Positions 36,001-47,420 of a stretch of DNA of 64,000 nt are shown here, in pieces. The DNA comes from Oscarella lobularis (taxonomy: Eukaryota; Porifera; Homoscleromorpha; Homosclerophorida; Oscarellidae). Under the pieces are notes generated by a model that had not been told where the DNA came from, made no database searches, and was given only the letters and a program-made list of their open reading frames with translations. The stretch is from assembly GCF_947507565.1 (NCBI RefSeq), contig NC_089188.1, forward strand, positions 2,513,019-2,577,018, given 5' to 3'. Numbering within the stretch: position 1 is the first letter of the stretch; each line of letters begins with the position of its first letter. The translations under genes and the position numbers were made by a program.

Positions 36001-36918
36001 TATTTTTTTTCTGAATTCTTTGGCTTGAGATGTGTTAGTTGTCAGAAGAGCTTGTAACGGTTCGGGAGGAGGACCGAGCAAGGGAACGTCGACTTTGCCG
36101 TTTGCACAACAGATTCTCGGAGGTTCGGTTGGCCACTTCTTTGCATTGCAGTGAAGGCAGGTAGCCGACATTGAACCTGTGCGTGCTCCATCGTAAACAT
36201 TTTGTGGGTTATAATGAAATGCGGGATAGTTTGGGAGAGGTACGGGTACGTCGTGTACTTCTGCACGGCCGTTAGGTATTTGTGCGGGTCGGTAAACGTC
36301 TTGAGCGGTGTCGCCCGCCGATTGAACAGGCAAAGACTGGACGATATTAACCTGATCTGTCGGAAATTCCTGCGTGTTTGCATCATTGGCTGTAGGGGCA
36401 CGTTCGAGATTGCCTGGTGACAGTGAGGGCGGAAGGTCTCTATTTTGCACCATTGTTACCGTATGACATGGAGTCTGCGTTGCTTGATGCGGCAAACGCT
36501 CTGTACTTCTGGCTGTGTTGCTAGTCTGTTCAGCGAAAATGGTAGCTTCAGATGAGTTACGCGAGAAAGGAGATTCCGTTGAGATGGGCAACGTAGTGGA
36601 TGAAGGAAGACGTGGCAAAAGACTGGTGGCGCTTGAGAAGGACACCCTAAGAGGAGAATTACTGAGTGCACCAGAGGAAAGAAAAGATTGGGAAACGTGT
36701 GTACGATCGATTGAATGGGAAGGGATTAGGGGGCGGCGATCTCTGGCAGAGTCGGAAAGCAATTCAGCGGTGGCGGGCGTCGTAGAGGAATGATCAGAGG
36801 AGTGAACTGCATAGGAATGGTCTCTTGTGTCTCGTGATGAGGATCTCGCTGAACGCATTCTCTTCGCATGGCGAGAAACCTCGGCATTGTCGGTAACGTT
36901 CTTTCTCTTCCGGGGCAT
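33033..36918 (-). mobile_element. Helitron Rep-helicase, C-terminus cut by the gap
   Basis: One uninterrupted frame of about 1,295 codons from Met 36918. The N-terminal 220 residues are Ser/Thr-rich and low complexity, then comes a Helitron-like N domain with a CxxC pair (CLHCNAKKW, CCANGK) and PGYMPTFKVQGQIYHNIG. The Rep part has PDLFITMTCNANWPEI and GLPHVHCLSWM, the HUH-type metal motif. KYLMAYLNKGKDK follows, with two Tyr as in the Helitron two-tyrosine active site. A PIF1-like helicase follows: FLDAPGGTGKTYLLN (Walker A), SSGIAATLL and VVVWDECTMA (Walker B), then the gap. Rolling-circle transposition is the established role. The open frame suggests recent activity. The 5' terminus and the CTRR hairpin end were not located. 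Confidence 0.93.
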
Positions 36919-38282
36919 TGCGAATTGACGGTAAATCTAGGAGAAAGAGATTTTTCGCTTTGCCTGCGTTTATCTGTTGTTTCTGTTGTTTTGGTTTGTT
37001 TTGGGTTTTTTTTGGCTTTTTGGGATAATAAGAATTTTTGTAGTCCGGCCGCAGGGCACGGACTAAAACGTCGAGTGTCTGTGAAATCTAAAGAAAGGCC
37101 GAATTAAACTTCTGCTACGGAACACAGCAATGTCGAAATACTCACTGAGCGACAGTCGACCGAACGCGATCGACTCTTCGAGAGTGGAAAATGGAAACTT
37201 TCGAAAACAGAACGTTTCGAAAAACAAAACTACGCCAGAGAAATGGACGATCAGAGAGACGGGAATATATAATGTACCAATAGGCGCGACGGCTTCTCGA
37301 GACGACAATTCCGACGAAAATGGGAATTGGCGAAGAATCGGCGACGAAACCGCTCGCACGGATATCGTCGCGTCACCGTCGAAAAATTCCAAGATGGCGG
37401 CGATGGAGAAAAGGACGTCGACGTGACAAATTCGTCGAAGAGAGGACGACGGCGCGATGAGACCGTCGTCAGTAACGTTCAAACGCGGAGGAAAGAACGT
37501 TCGAGAGACCTTGGCGGGATAGAGAACGATCGGGGAACGCGTAAATGCCTGCGAGTAACGAACCGATTGGCTATTCTCGCTTGCAACGAAGCGAGAAGAG
37601 AGTTTTGAGAGCGAGTGAGACCGAAAAAGACGGAGGAGAAGCGGAGAAGAGCCACACGCAAAAGACAATGGCAGTGACCCGTATAAGCGATGGAATGCAA
37701 CATGGCGTGGGTTGTTCGCGATGACGTCAGCGAAGAAACCGAGTGAGAAGGCGATTTCGGAACTTCGCGAACGGAAAAAAAGCTTTGCGGCATCGAAAAA
37801 TCGCCTTCGGAAGTGCAAACGACTCGCGAAAGTTGGCGACTTCGAAGAAAAACGACGATTTCCCGAAAAGGGGCCTCGATTTACAATCGAAAGTGGAAGG
37901 GTGTTGAGGACGACGGGAAAAAGCGACCGTGTCGTCGAGAAAGTCGTCCGCGCGCGGTTCGAAATCGATCGATCGCGAGAATCTTCGATAACGGGGCTTC
38001 GCGAGCGTTTTCGGCGCGATTCGACGTTCGAAAACGCTTCGCGGCGTCGAATAATCGCTCTCGGTACTTCGAACGAAGCGAAACGACGCCGGAATCGCTC
38101 GAAAAACGACGATTTCCGAAAGGGGCCCCTACGAAATCGAAGCCCACCACGCGGTACTCGTCCTTTCGCCAAAGTCGCTCGCGACGGGACGTCGTCTTCC
38201 GAAGCGATCCGACGGAGGAGTTCGCGAACAAAGTCGGCACGTGACCTGAGACCAAGATGGCGCCTACGCTCATAGTGGTGGA
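36919..38282. repeat. CpG-rich block with an internal diverged duplication
   Basis: Stop-poor in several frames on both strands, so the long frames (447 codons on minus, 187 on plus) are not reliable genes. Two copies of a roughly 150-bp segment lie at about 37.75-37.90 and 38.01-38.15 kb, each with cgaaaaacgacgatttcc followed by gaaaggggcc or a close variant. YY1-type sites (caagatggcg) occur at 37391 and 38253, and a CRE-like tgacgtca near 37720. This resembles a CpG island or promoter-like repeat. Confidence 0.4.
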
Positions 38283-38440
38283 GATATATATATATATATA
38301 TATATCTGCCTAGCCTCCTAGCCTCGATACTCCAGACCCTCGCTAAGGGGGGTGTGGTTGGCGAGAGGGTCTGGAGTATCGAGGCTAAGAGCCGCCGCGC
38401 CCCCAAACCTCGCGCGCTAAGCCCAACGAATACACTCGCC
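38283..38440. repeat. (TA)n plus foldback element and shared 45-bp core
   Basis: (TA)n at 38283-38305, then inverted arms: tagcctcgatactccagacc at 38319 and its complement ending at 38387, with an 18-bp loop. Next to it is gagccgccgcgcccccaaac and onwards to about 38432, a segment that recurs three times at 60.42-60.62 kb. Confidence 0.75.
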
Positions 38441-38960
38441 AGAGATAAGAGAGAGTAGTCAGGTCACCTGACCCTTGCACGTGACCGTGGCATAGGGTCA
38501 GGCCAAACGGGAGGATGTGTTGCACCCCGCACTGTGGAGTGCGGCCCAATCACAGGCCGAGTTGTCTGTGACGTAGGGACCAATTAGCTGTTCTAACCGT
38601 TTACGCCCTCGAATGTTTTTATACGAGTAGCGATGAGTGATCAAGGTCGATCGCACGCTTATGCCACCCAATCGTACGCGATCGTAAGCGAAAATGTGAC
38701 GATCGTACGCGAAAGAAAGCAATGTAGTACGCGAAAACGACGAACTCCTCAGCTGCGGAGCTCGTCGCTTCTGCGTACGATCACCTAGACCGCGCCTAGA
38801 CTTTCCAATTCTCCCCTAGTTGTCTCGCTTTTGGGATCTCGAAGCTATGACGTAGAGCGTCTCTAATAACTTAATTCGTTTAGTGCGTACCGCATGCAAC
38901 ACTTGGACCATGCGCGTTTGGACCCTTCCTCCCGAGCGAAGGGTGTGGCCTCCAGACTAA
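38441..38960. other. Unassigned, repeat-like
   Basis: No gene is recognised. Several gatcgtacgcgaaa-like motifs recur around 38.67-38.73 kb and the sequence is CpG-rich. Confidence 0.3.
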
Positions 38961-39870
38961 AGAGAGAGAGGGATATGAAACTCCCGTCCTCACGTGACTT
39001 TTACTGACACCACGATTGTTACCGATGTCCCGTACGTGACGCTGCCATTGACTGTGAAACGAAGCGAGAATGACCGGAGAATGACCTCGTCTTTTCTCAT
39101 CTGCGAGTTGTGTTCCTTTTCTACGTGAAATGGTACTCTTTTAGGGCCTCCTGGACGGAAATGATTTGAAACGCCATTAGGATGAACGTTACACTAAAGA
39201 CATTTCAGTCTGATTAAACATCACTGAACGTCTTATCGCATTCTTTCACCTTTATTTATGCCTTGGGCTACTCGTCAAGTCATTGCGAAGCGAAGGAATA
39301 GAACTGAAGCTCTTATCTACTCTTTGCAGAAAACGCGCCATTTGAGGCTAACAATGTGTTGGTCTGGTAGATTTCTTCGTGGAGTCCAATCCTTAGGATC
39401 TCTGTTAGAGGCTAGAAAGGCCCAATGCTCCCTCCATGCGTTGAAGCAATCGCTTTGTGTTGCAAAAGAGGGTGTGGTTAACAAGGGCAAAAACGTCACA
39501 AAATTGCGTCTACGATCGCCGTGGACGAGCACACATGACTACTTCCAAGCTGTTTGCCGATCACCTGAGCTTACTTTAAAACTGTTTGCGAATACATTTG
39601 GGACTTCAGAACGCAGATATGTGTTGCAAACAAGACGCGTGTCATAATAATCATCGTACAGAAGGCGTCTCTGATCATCTCTGTCAAGTAGGCGCCTAAA
39701 CAAACTTACCTCATCCAGAAGAAATAGAAAAGTTGAAAAAGAAAGGAAAACCAGATAATTCTCGCTTCGTTTCGCAGTCAAAGGAAGCGCCGCGTACGGG
39801 ACATCGGGTAACAATCGTGGGGTCAGCAAAAAATCACGTGATGACGGGAGTTTCATATCCCTCTCTCTCT
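38961..39870. mobile_element. DNA element with about 118-bp terminal inverted repeats
   Basis: The left end (agagagagagggatatgaaa, 38961 to about 39078) returns inverted at about 39754-39870, including ctcccgtc-tcacgtga, the gttacc-gatgtcccgtac part and gaaacgaagcgagaat, with a few mismatches. About 910 bp in total. An internal 129-codon + frame (39258-39647) is not similar to any transposase I know. Best read as a non-autonomous DNA transposon; no clear target-site duplication. Confidence 0.8.
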
Positions 39871-39878
39871 TATATCTC

Positions 39879-41935
39879 TACTAGCTGCTGTACCCGTGCT
39901 TCGCACGGGTAGGGAATTTTCATTTTCCGGCAAATCTTTCACTACTGATTAAGTTATTAAACCTGGAGCCAAAGCTGTAGTTACTGGTGTATAAATGAAA
40001 TAATTTTAAATTCGAACCCGTTAATCAAGGTTTCGATATCTAAAACACGGGATTTACCGACGTCCGTTTAAACGTTATAATTTATTCACCAGAGTTTTCC
40101 GAGGTTCCTTCACCATCACCGGAATCTGCCGGAGGTGATTTCACTGCCGCGCCCACTGCAACGCTCTACATTCTCGGGCGCCTGCTAGATCTGTAGAGGC
40201 TACTAAAGACGCGTAAGCCAAGTCCGTTTACTGTTATAATTTTTCACTACCGAATAAATTAGATTTTCCAGCGTCACTCTACCATTACCGGAATTTGCCG
40301 GTGATGACTCCACTGCGGCGCCCACTATCCTTTTCTGGTGTAAAGGGCGCTTTGGTTATTCAGTTCTGTTACAATTTATTCAAAGCGGAATAAATTTGAC
40401 AGATATGATTTTCCGACGTCCTGTTTAATTAACATCCCCAAAATCTGTCGGCAATGGCTTCACTGCATGCGGCGCCCACTAACGCTGCACAGGCCATTGT
40501 GGTGCGACCGCTTGAGGCCTACTGAGGGCGCGTCGGCCAATCACCCCTCTTATAATATATTCACAAAATAATAAATTTGACGAATAAGATTTTCCTACGT
40601 TCCCTAATCAGTACCGGAATTTTCCGGGAATGATTCCACTACGGCGCCCGCTACCGCGTTTCTGGCCATTTTTTGGCGTTCGCTTGAGGCCACGAAGGCT
40701 AATCACTTCTGTTATAATTTATTCGCTGCGAAATAAATTTGACGGTTATGATTTTTCGACGTCCTTTCATCATCACCAAAATTCTTTGGCAATGGCTTCA
40801 CTGCGGCGCCCACTAACGCTCCGCAGGCCATTGTCGGGCGTCCGCTTTAGGCTTACTGAGGGCGTGTCGGCTAAAACCTCTGTTCTAATTTATTTACAAC
40901 CGAATAAATTTGACAAAAAGATTTTTCTACGCCCTTTAATCATGACCGGACTTTGCCGTGACTGATTCCACTAAGGCGCCCGCTACCGCTTTACAGGCCA
41001 TTTTCTGGCGTTTGCTAATAAGATTTTCCCACGTTCCCTAATCAGTACCGGAATTTTCCGGAAATGATTCCACTACGGCGCCCGCTACCGCGTTTCTGGC
41101 CATTTTTTGGCGTTTGCTTGAGGCCACGAAGGCTAATAACTTCTGTTTGAATTTATTCGCTGCAGAATAAATTTGACGGTTATGATTTTTCGACGTCCTT
41201 TCATCCATCACCAAAATCCTTTGGCAATGGCTTCACTGCGGCGCCCACTAACGCTCCGCAGGCCATTGTCGGGCGTCCGCTTGAGGCTTACTGAGGGCGT
41301 GTCGGCTAAAACCTCTGTTCTAATTTATTTACAACCGAATAAATTTGACAAAAAGATTTTTCTACGCCCCTTAATCATGACCGGACTTTGCCGGGACTGA
41401 CTCCACTAAGGCGCCCGCTACCGCTTTACAGGCTATTTTCTGGCGTTTGCTTGAGGCAACGAAGGGCGCGGCGGCTAATGACTTCTGTTCTAATTACTAA
41501 CGCTCCGCAGGCTCTTTTCGGGCGTTCGCTAGATCTGTACAGGCTACGCGAAGGACGCCTAGGCCAATCACCTCATTTACACCACGGAACGAATTCTACG
41601 GAATTGATTTCCGGGGTCACTGTCTGCACCATCGCCGGAATATTCCAGCGGCGCCCACTGACGCTCTGCAGGGCCTTTCTCGGGCGTACGCTCGAAGCTA
41701 CGTATACTAAGAGCGCGTAAGCGGAGCGACGGGCTAGTGCAGGCTGTTCGACGGCGCCCGTTCGCGGTGGGGCATCGCCGGCATCGCCGCGCGGTCCCGG
41801 CAGGTCACGCGAGGAACGCGACGGCGCCGTAAAATTATCGGGGGCGATCACGTGGCGTTCGGTCCCGTATCGGCAATGGCGTCGTTTGGGCTTTAAAGGT
41901 ATAGACTAGCTGATTTACCCGTTCATCGAACGGGT
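39879..41935. repeat. Tandem repeats of about 140 bp bounded by hairpin motifs
   Basis: Repeated pieces with ggcgcccactaacgctccgc, gaataaatttgac and accggaattttccggaa, in units of roughly 140-150 bp with a higher period of about 437 bp (40.60 versus 41.03 kb). Both edges carry ACTAG, 8 bases, then a CCCGT..ACGGG hairpin (39879-39910 and 41904-41935). Short frames inside are repeat-derived. The family cannot be named. Confidence 0.75.
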
Positions 41936-42123
41936 TGTTTAGGCGTTTGTATTCAAACATGAGCGCATATGAAATAATGCTTATTCGGCCGTTTTTTTGC
42001 AATATTCTAACGGCATTTGACAGCGTGTTGTCAACCCGCGGTGCCGCGCGTGCTGATAGCCTATTAGACCTGCCTTTCTGCGACCGTTACGACTCTATTC
42101 CGCTATATATCTCTAACGCTATA

Positions 42124-42184
42124 CTCTAATGCCTGAATCGGGTCTCTTTAATTAATTAAAGGAGACCCGATTCGTGCATTAGAG
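42124..42184. repeat. 61-bp imperfect palindrome
   Basis: The ctctaatg start of the left arm and cattagag end of the right arm pair over almost the whole length around a ttaattaa centre, with two or three mismatches. It could be a small foldback element or a cruciform-forming site. Confidence 0.8.
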
Positions 42185-43084
42185 ATAGTTTAGGGCCGCT
42201 GCAATTTGACCTACGTGGGGTATTTACGGCTTTTCTACCCGGGTTAGGCTTATTGGAATACAGCTGCAGTTTCTTGTCGAAGCTCATTTACAGCCGCAGA
42301 AGCTATTCAAGGTTAAATCTCAGGCTGTATATACTCTGGTCATTTCCTACGCTGTAAACCGACTTGGTTCATTTGGAGGCTCCCGATTAACATATCGCAA
42401 CTATTTAGTCAACTATTTGGATATTCAGTAATCCGTCAGGTCCATGTACAGCATCCGATCCTGGGTAATTTGCAGCTGCGCTGAGTACGGTCTTAAGCTG
42501 TGGCCAATTTATTTACCATAAGGAGTCGCTATGGCTATTCTCCGTCGAAGCCGTGGACTGATTTTCCTTCGGACGAGTCCAAATACGCGAAAATCAGACG
42601 TATGAAAGTTCAGATGGATATGCAGTGCGGTACGTCAAAGTTGCTGCTGTACTGATCGTCGGCATTTTGCATTTCCTATATAGACGCGTGCCTTAAATGG
42701 AGAAAGATTCCGTTTTCGACAAAGAAGTTTGATTATAAGTTTACTGATGACTGGACGTGCCAGCTCAATTGGGATCCAGCCCGCAACAGGTACTCATACC
42801 CTAATCATAGACCTGGCCAACTAATGACTGAGGGAATAGGTGTTCGAAGCCGGAGCAAGTGGTTGTCATTGCAACGGGTCATCTGACCAAACCAACCCCG
42901 ACCGAGAACCGTCGGTCAGGCCTGGTACGAATCTCGTTGCTGGGTAATGCTAATGAATTAATAAACGTTTGACTGCTCGTAAGACAACTCAGCAGCTCGT
43001 GGTCGCTCTTTCTGTGGAGAGACAGGAGTAGTAGTGGTAATAGTAGGATTGATATTGGTGTTGTCCTGATCCTCGTCTTTGCAG
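42185..43084. other. Unassigned upstream region of the coiled-coil gene
   Basis: No coding exon can be supported. The 5' exon and promoter of the next gene should lie here, most likely at 42.9-43.05 kb, but no start codon could be joined with confidence. Confidence 0.3.
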
Positions 43085-43920
43085 GCTGCTGCTTCTCAAA
43101 AAAGAGGCTCGTCTGCAGACGACAGTAGAAACGTATTCGTTACCAACGAAACACCGCTGCCTTCAGTGGTACGTATTTTGTGTGTTGGTCACTGTGGTAG
43201 TTTTTGCTGTGGAGTAGTTTGTCGCAATTTTAAACATCTTCCTTGTAAATAGGACGAACAGCAGCAAGACCCTGTGCCAAATGAAAAACGCATACGATTG
43301 AGCCACCCAACGGCTGCAAAGAAGGTCGAAAAAGACGGCTCGAGCTTCAGACGACCCAAGAAACGTAGTCGGAAAGCTTTGCGGCGAATTCCCGATGACG
43401 ATGACGTTGACGACGACGACTTTGACGACGTTGACGACGACGACTTTGACGACTTTGACGACTACTACTACTACGGCGACGGTGGCGACGACGACACTTC
43501 TAGTGAGACTTCGGAACGTGAAAACATGGTAAAGTATAGCAACTGAGTTATCAGGGCAATTATTAATTAATTAATTAATTAATTAATTAACTAAAGATGC
43601 GTTTTTTGTGTCTAGGCGCACCAGTTGCAAAAAAAGGAAAAGAGGCTGAAAGAAGCCGAGAAGAGGCTGAAAGAAGCCGAGAAGACGTTGAAAGAAACTG
43701 AGACGAAGTTGAAAGAAGCTGAGACGAAGTTGACGAACGTGCGCAAGACAGCATGTTTGATTTTGGCGACCAAAGTTGATAAGGTATAAGGTATGAAAGC
43801 TGCCTTTATATCTTGACCCGAATTTTTTTATTTTTATAGGATTTTTATAAGTATATTCCTAATCCGTCAGACGACTTCGACGCAGCCCTGGAAAAATTGC
43901 ATCAAAGCACGCGAAGTTGA
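43085..43920 (+). CDS. Acidic, coiled-coil protein, probably nuclear (5' end missing)
   Basis: Four phase-0 exons: 43085-43168, 43253-43528, 43616-43783, 43840-43920, all with clean GT-AG borders. Exon 2 has a basic part with likely nuclear signals (EKRIRLSHP, RRPKKRSRKALRR) followed by an Asp-rich run (DDDDVDDDDFDD) and YYYYGDGG. Exon 3 is a heptad-like helix of repeated KEAEKRLKEAE-type units ending LILATKVDK. Exon 4 ends DFDAALEKLHQSTRS. No family is recognised. Charge pattern suggests a nuclear scaffold or chromatin-associated protein; this is inference. The Asp run is encoded by a gac/gat repeat that may vary in length. Confidence 0.6.
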
Positions 43921-44352
43921 CTTGCGAAAAGAACGAGTTTTGGTGGCTTTCCTTTTACTCAGTTGAGAAAGGATAGCTGATTTTTTGTTTTGTTGGCTAG
44001 TTTAATTTAACCTACTGCCAGTTGCTACAGTAAGAGAGTCCTGAGAGGGCGAGATAATTACATTACTTAATTAACAGAATACAGTCGGGCCCGGCTACCA
44101 TAGGCCAGTCAAAAGGATCCTTATGCGGGTCACGTGAAGGTCACCTGACTAGGCCTGGGGGTGATATCGTTTCCCGTACGTTCGCCTGCCGCTGTAACCG
44201 CTGTAACCGGCTGTATTCAGTTAAACACAAAAGAAAAAACCAACAGAAAGCAGAAAAGAGATATTGAAGGGGACGGGAAAAGACAGGGTAAGGGGGGATG
44301 CATGTATAGGATCAATAGGAACAAGAAACACCAACAGTCCGAAATATTCATT

Positions 44353-45553
44353 CTAGCGACAACCGCATTTTGTCGCCTTTATATCGGGAAAAGGCTTATA
44401 TGCGACAGAGTCCGATTGAGTGTAGATGAGAAGGCTTATCGACGTGTATTCGATGGGAACGCAGCATTGCCCCGGTATGACTTTTCTCATATTCTTCGGA
44501 AGACTGCTCAAAATAATTCCGTGCGTCGAAGGGTTGTCGCTGGCGAGAAGGGGCGCTTCGCATTCGCCGACGCACACCGACGCATCGTAGCGTCGAGGGG
44601 CGATTATGAAGTTCCAATTCGCCTGTTTGATGTCCACCCAGAACGATCTGAGTTGACACGACGTCTGTCCGCGCGGATAAGAGCCGCCGCTCACGCGCAG
44701 AGCATCGCGCTTAACACGATCACTACTACTCGCGCCACGCTCAAGGAGCAAGCGGGGCGAGACGGCAGCGCCGAGAACGACGACTAGCAGAGGAACCTCG
44801 TTGGGATCGTTCTTCACCGTAGGTATTTGGAGCGTCGATTGTTTGCCGCGCCCCACGGTGACGAGCAAACCGAGATTCTTTTTCGGTTCGTTGAGCCACG
44901 ATTTGACGACGTTTCTCAAGTCGAATTCGACGTACGAGTACACCTTGCGCGTCGATACGCTTCGGTGTCCGACTTTGGCGAGGCGAAAGCGTCCGCGCTC
45001 CTTCCTAATTAGCGAAACGGTCACTTCGACGCGATCGCGCGAGTCCGGAAGACGTTGATCGTTCGTCGGAACGAATTTGAGCAAAAGTCGAGCGCTGAAA
45101 ACGGCATTTGCATTGACTCCCTCGCCTTCGATGCTCGTATTGAACAGAAACTTGACCGATCCGCGACGCCCGGGGACATGGAAGGGGCCTGAGAAACGAC
45201 AGACATGTTAATTAGATAAAAGCGAGCTTCTCGAGCACTAGACAAGGACCATGGCCTAAATAGCAGATGTGCGGCAGATTACGCTTCAAGTTGCCTTTCC
45301 CGTCGCCGACGTCGAGCGGATTGGTAAGCGCGCGAAATAGACGAGTCATATAGCGAGGTGCTTTCTCGTTCTCATCGTCGTCGTTCTTCGTTTTCGAATC
45401 GATGAGCGTGAGCAAATCTAATTCCCACGGGTCTTCGAGCTCGTTATCTTCGGTTGTAGTCGCTTCTGCCATCGTCCCTTGCTCCTCCTCCTTCTCCTCC
45501 TCCGCATAGACAGCGGCGAAAAGTAGGAAGAGAAGTGCGAATCGTATTGCCAT
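44353..45553 (-). CDS. TGF-beta superfamily ligand precursor
   Basis: The start at 45553 gives a signal peptide (MAIRFALLFLLFAAVYAEEE). The propeptide region spans an acidic stretch and the exon beginning at 45188 (PFHVPGRRGSVKFLFNTS). The dibasic site RVKR lies just before the mature part. The mature domain shows seven cysteines in cystine-knot order: TSCQLRSFWVDI, ANWNFIIAPRRYDASVCVGE, QCCVPIEYTS and the terminal KCGCR, with stop at 44353-44355. The WNFIIAP segment corresponds to the W-I-AP region of activin/BMP-type ligands. It should be a secreted, furin-processed dimer signalling through Ser/Thr kinase receptors. The subfamily cannot be fixed by eye. The junction between the first exons lacks a strong donor and is uncertain. 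Confidence 0.85.
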
Positions 45554-45572
45554 TGCGCGTGAGAGGGTCCGA

Positions 45573-45628
45573 TAGCCTCGGTCCCAGGCCCTTCTCCTCT
45601 GATCCCGGATACCCAGAAGGGCCTGGTA
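45573..45628. repeat. Short foldback element between TGF-beta and RecQ genes
   Basis: tagcctcg start, arm ccaggcccttct (45584-45595), loop containing cccggat, and complementary arm agaagggcctgg (45615-45626), then ta. It lies about 20 bp upstream of the TGF-beta start codon. Related copies are at 38.3, 56.05, 56.43 and 60.81 kb. Confidence 0.75.
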
Positions 45629-45759
45629 CCATGTCTGCGTCATTGACTAGTTATCCACGTGACCATGAGTTGACAATGCACCTTGAATTTGCACTACCGA
45701 CCTTTGTTAGCACCTTCGCGAACGCATCATTTTTAGTTGCGCAAGCCAAGGAATAGACT

Positions 45760-47420
45760 ATGGACGACGTTGACGTACAAACTACCTTGCCTGAGGGCCA
45801 CGGCTGCTCTGAAGGCGCATTTTGGATTTGACAGTTTCCGGACCGGACAACTAGAGGCAATCGTCGCCGTAATGGAGCAAAGACGTCGTTGTCAGAATTA
45901 CCACAGGCGGCGGGAAATCTGTCTGCTATCTCCTTCCTCCTCTGCTTCAAGATGAGGGCCGCTGCCTTGTCATTAGTCCTCTTAGCTCACTCATGCACGA
46001 ACAGGTCAGGCGTAGGCATTTGAGTAATAGGGCGGTTTCTATATTCCATAAACATCGTCGTAGGTGCAGAAACTCCGGTCCCTCGGTCTCAGTGCCATGT
46101 TTTTTGTAAGCAAAGGGGAAATTTTTATGAAGACATTATTGAAAAGCTGCCGATTTAGTAATTCGCATTGGAACGTACGAGGGTCTATTTTGGTGTACGA
46201 GTGGTTTTTTTAGTTTTTGCCTCTCCAGAGGTAGCTGTAAGCGAGAAACTTCGAAAAAAAATGAAGGAGGACGGAATTTTAAATGGGATCAAAATTTTAG
46301 CTATTGACGAAGCACATTGTGTAGCTGAATGGTGAGGAGCAGAGCTCAACGCGCCATTTGCTTACGATAGCATTTCAAACAGATTATAAAAAAATTTATT
46401 TGCTGAGAAGAGAGCTATCATGCTCCACAATGGTTCTAACTGCCACAGCGACAAAAGACATGATGGATGTTATCAGCAGGAGAACGGGTCTTGTTCCCAC
46501 ATACTTACTTCAGCCTCTTAACCGCGCTAATTTATTCTTCCTTTTCATGAAAAAGAAAGGAACCGACGAGGTAACAAGTAATCGTGCAATAATTACATTT
46601 CATACATTTTTCTGTAGAAATCACTGAATCCTGTAATATCAGCACTGAGAACTGGAGCCAAACGAAAAACAATTATATTTGTTCGGACGAAAAGAGTTGC
46701 TACCAAACTTTGGATTATTCTTTCTCAAAGCGGAAAGGTCCTGCCTGGTTCACCACTCTCAAATGCTAGAAGACAAGCAGAAGACGATTTTAAAGGCGGT
46801 GTTGTTAGCGTCGTTGTCGCCACCATTGGTTTTGGAATGGTCAGATTATTCTCTTGAATTCTACATTCTGCCATAATTGCCTACTTAGGGCATTGACATA
46901 AAAGACGTTCGTCTTGTTATTTACTACGGAATTCCAGACAGTGTAACTCAACTGTTTCAGGTTACATTACAGGAGAATTGATAACCCTAAAAGCAAAAAT
47001 GTGTACATTCAGATGTTTGGAAGAGCAGGGCGCGATGGGCAGCAGTCCACGGTTGTTCTGCTCTACAATTTAGTATCGCTAAAGAGGAAAACCATTGACA
47101 GAAAAGTGCACTCGCTGATAACCAGCAAAGAGTGCATTAGGAAGAAATTTTGTGCACACCTGGAATCTTCTTTCAATTCAACTGATCAAGGCGACAATCC
47201 CTGTTGAACGGATATTTTGTCTACGGCAAGGTGGTTCAATCATCAAAATCAATAAAACGTTTGAGTGACGAGAAACCAAAAAAGGTTCTTTTACATCCCA
47301 TACCTTATTACTCCTCTACTAACCATGTAATTCAGCTTACATCAAATAAGCGAGTAAAACTGGCCTTGGAGAAGCACACTTAGTATGGATTCCCTTGGTT
47401 GGGAAGCTATTGCAAGCAAT
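45760..47420 (+). pseudogene. RecQ-type DNA helicase, decayed copy 1
   Basis: Recognisable in order: ALKAHFGFDSFRTGQLEAI, motif [28 protein letters not shown], the DEAH box ILAIDEAHCVAEW (46.3 kb), STMVLTATATKD (motif III), LQPLNRANLFF, KRKTIIFVRTKRVA, HHSQMLEDKQKTILKA, ATIGFGM, DIKDVRLVIYYGIPDSV, and QMFGRAGRDGQQ (motif VI). These lie in different frames: breaks occur before motif I (near 45.88 kb) and between the HSQMLEDK and ATIGFGM parts (near 46.79 kb), so at least two frameshifts. RecQ helicases unwind 3'-5' DNA. Copy 2 at 61.1 kb is related but not close. Confidence 0.8.

Noticed and set aside
32449-36918. A 1,489-codon frame running from the Helitron through the N gap, the telomeric repeat and into the satellite
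   Set aside because: It reads through unknown bases and a Pro-Asn translation of the telomere repeat; only the part from 33033 on is a real protein.
37063-38406. 447-codon minus frame and 187-codon plus frame
   Set aside because: Several frames on both strands are open because the CpG-rich sequence lacks stops; no domain is recognisable and it includes a (TA)n translation.
44161-44787. 208-codon plus frame
   Set aside because: Antisense of the TGF-beta mature domain, whose cysteine pattern is clear on the other strand.
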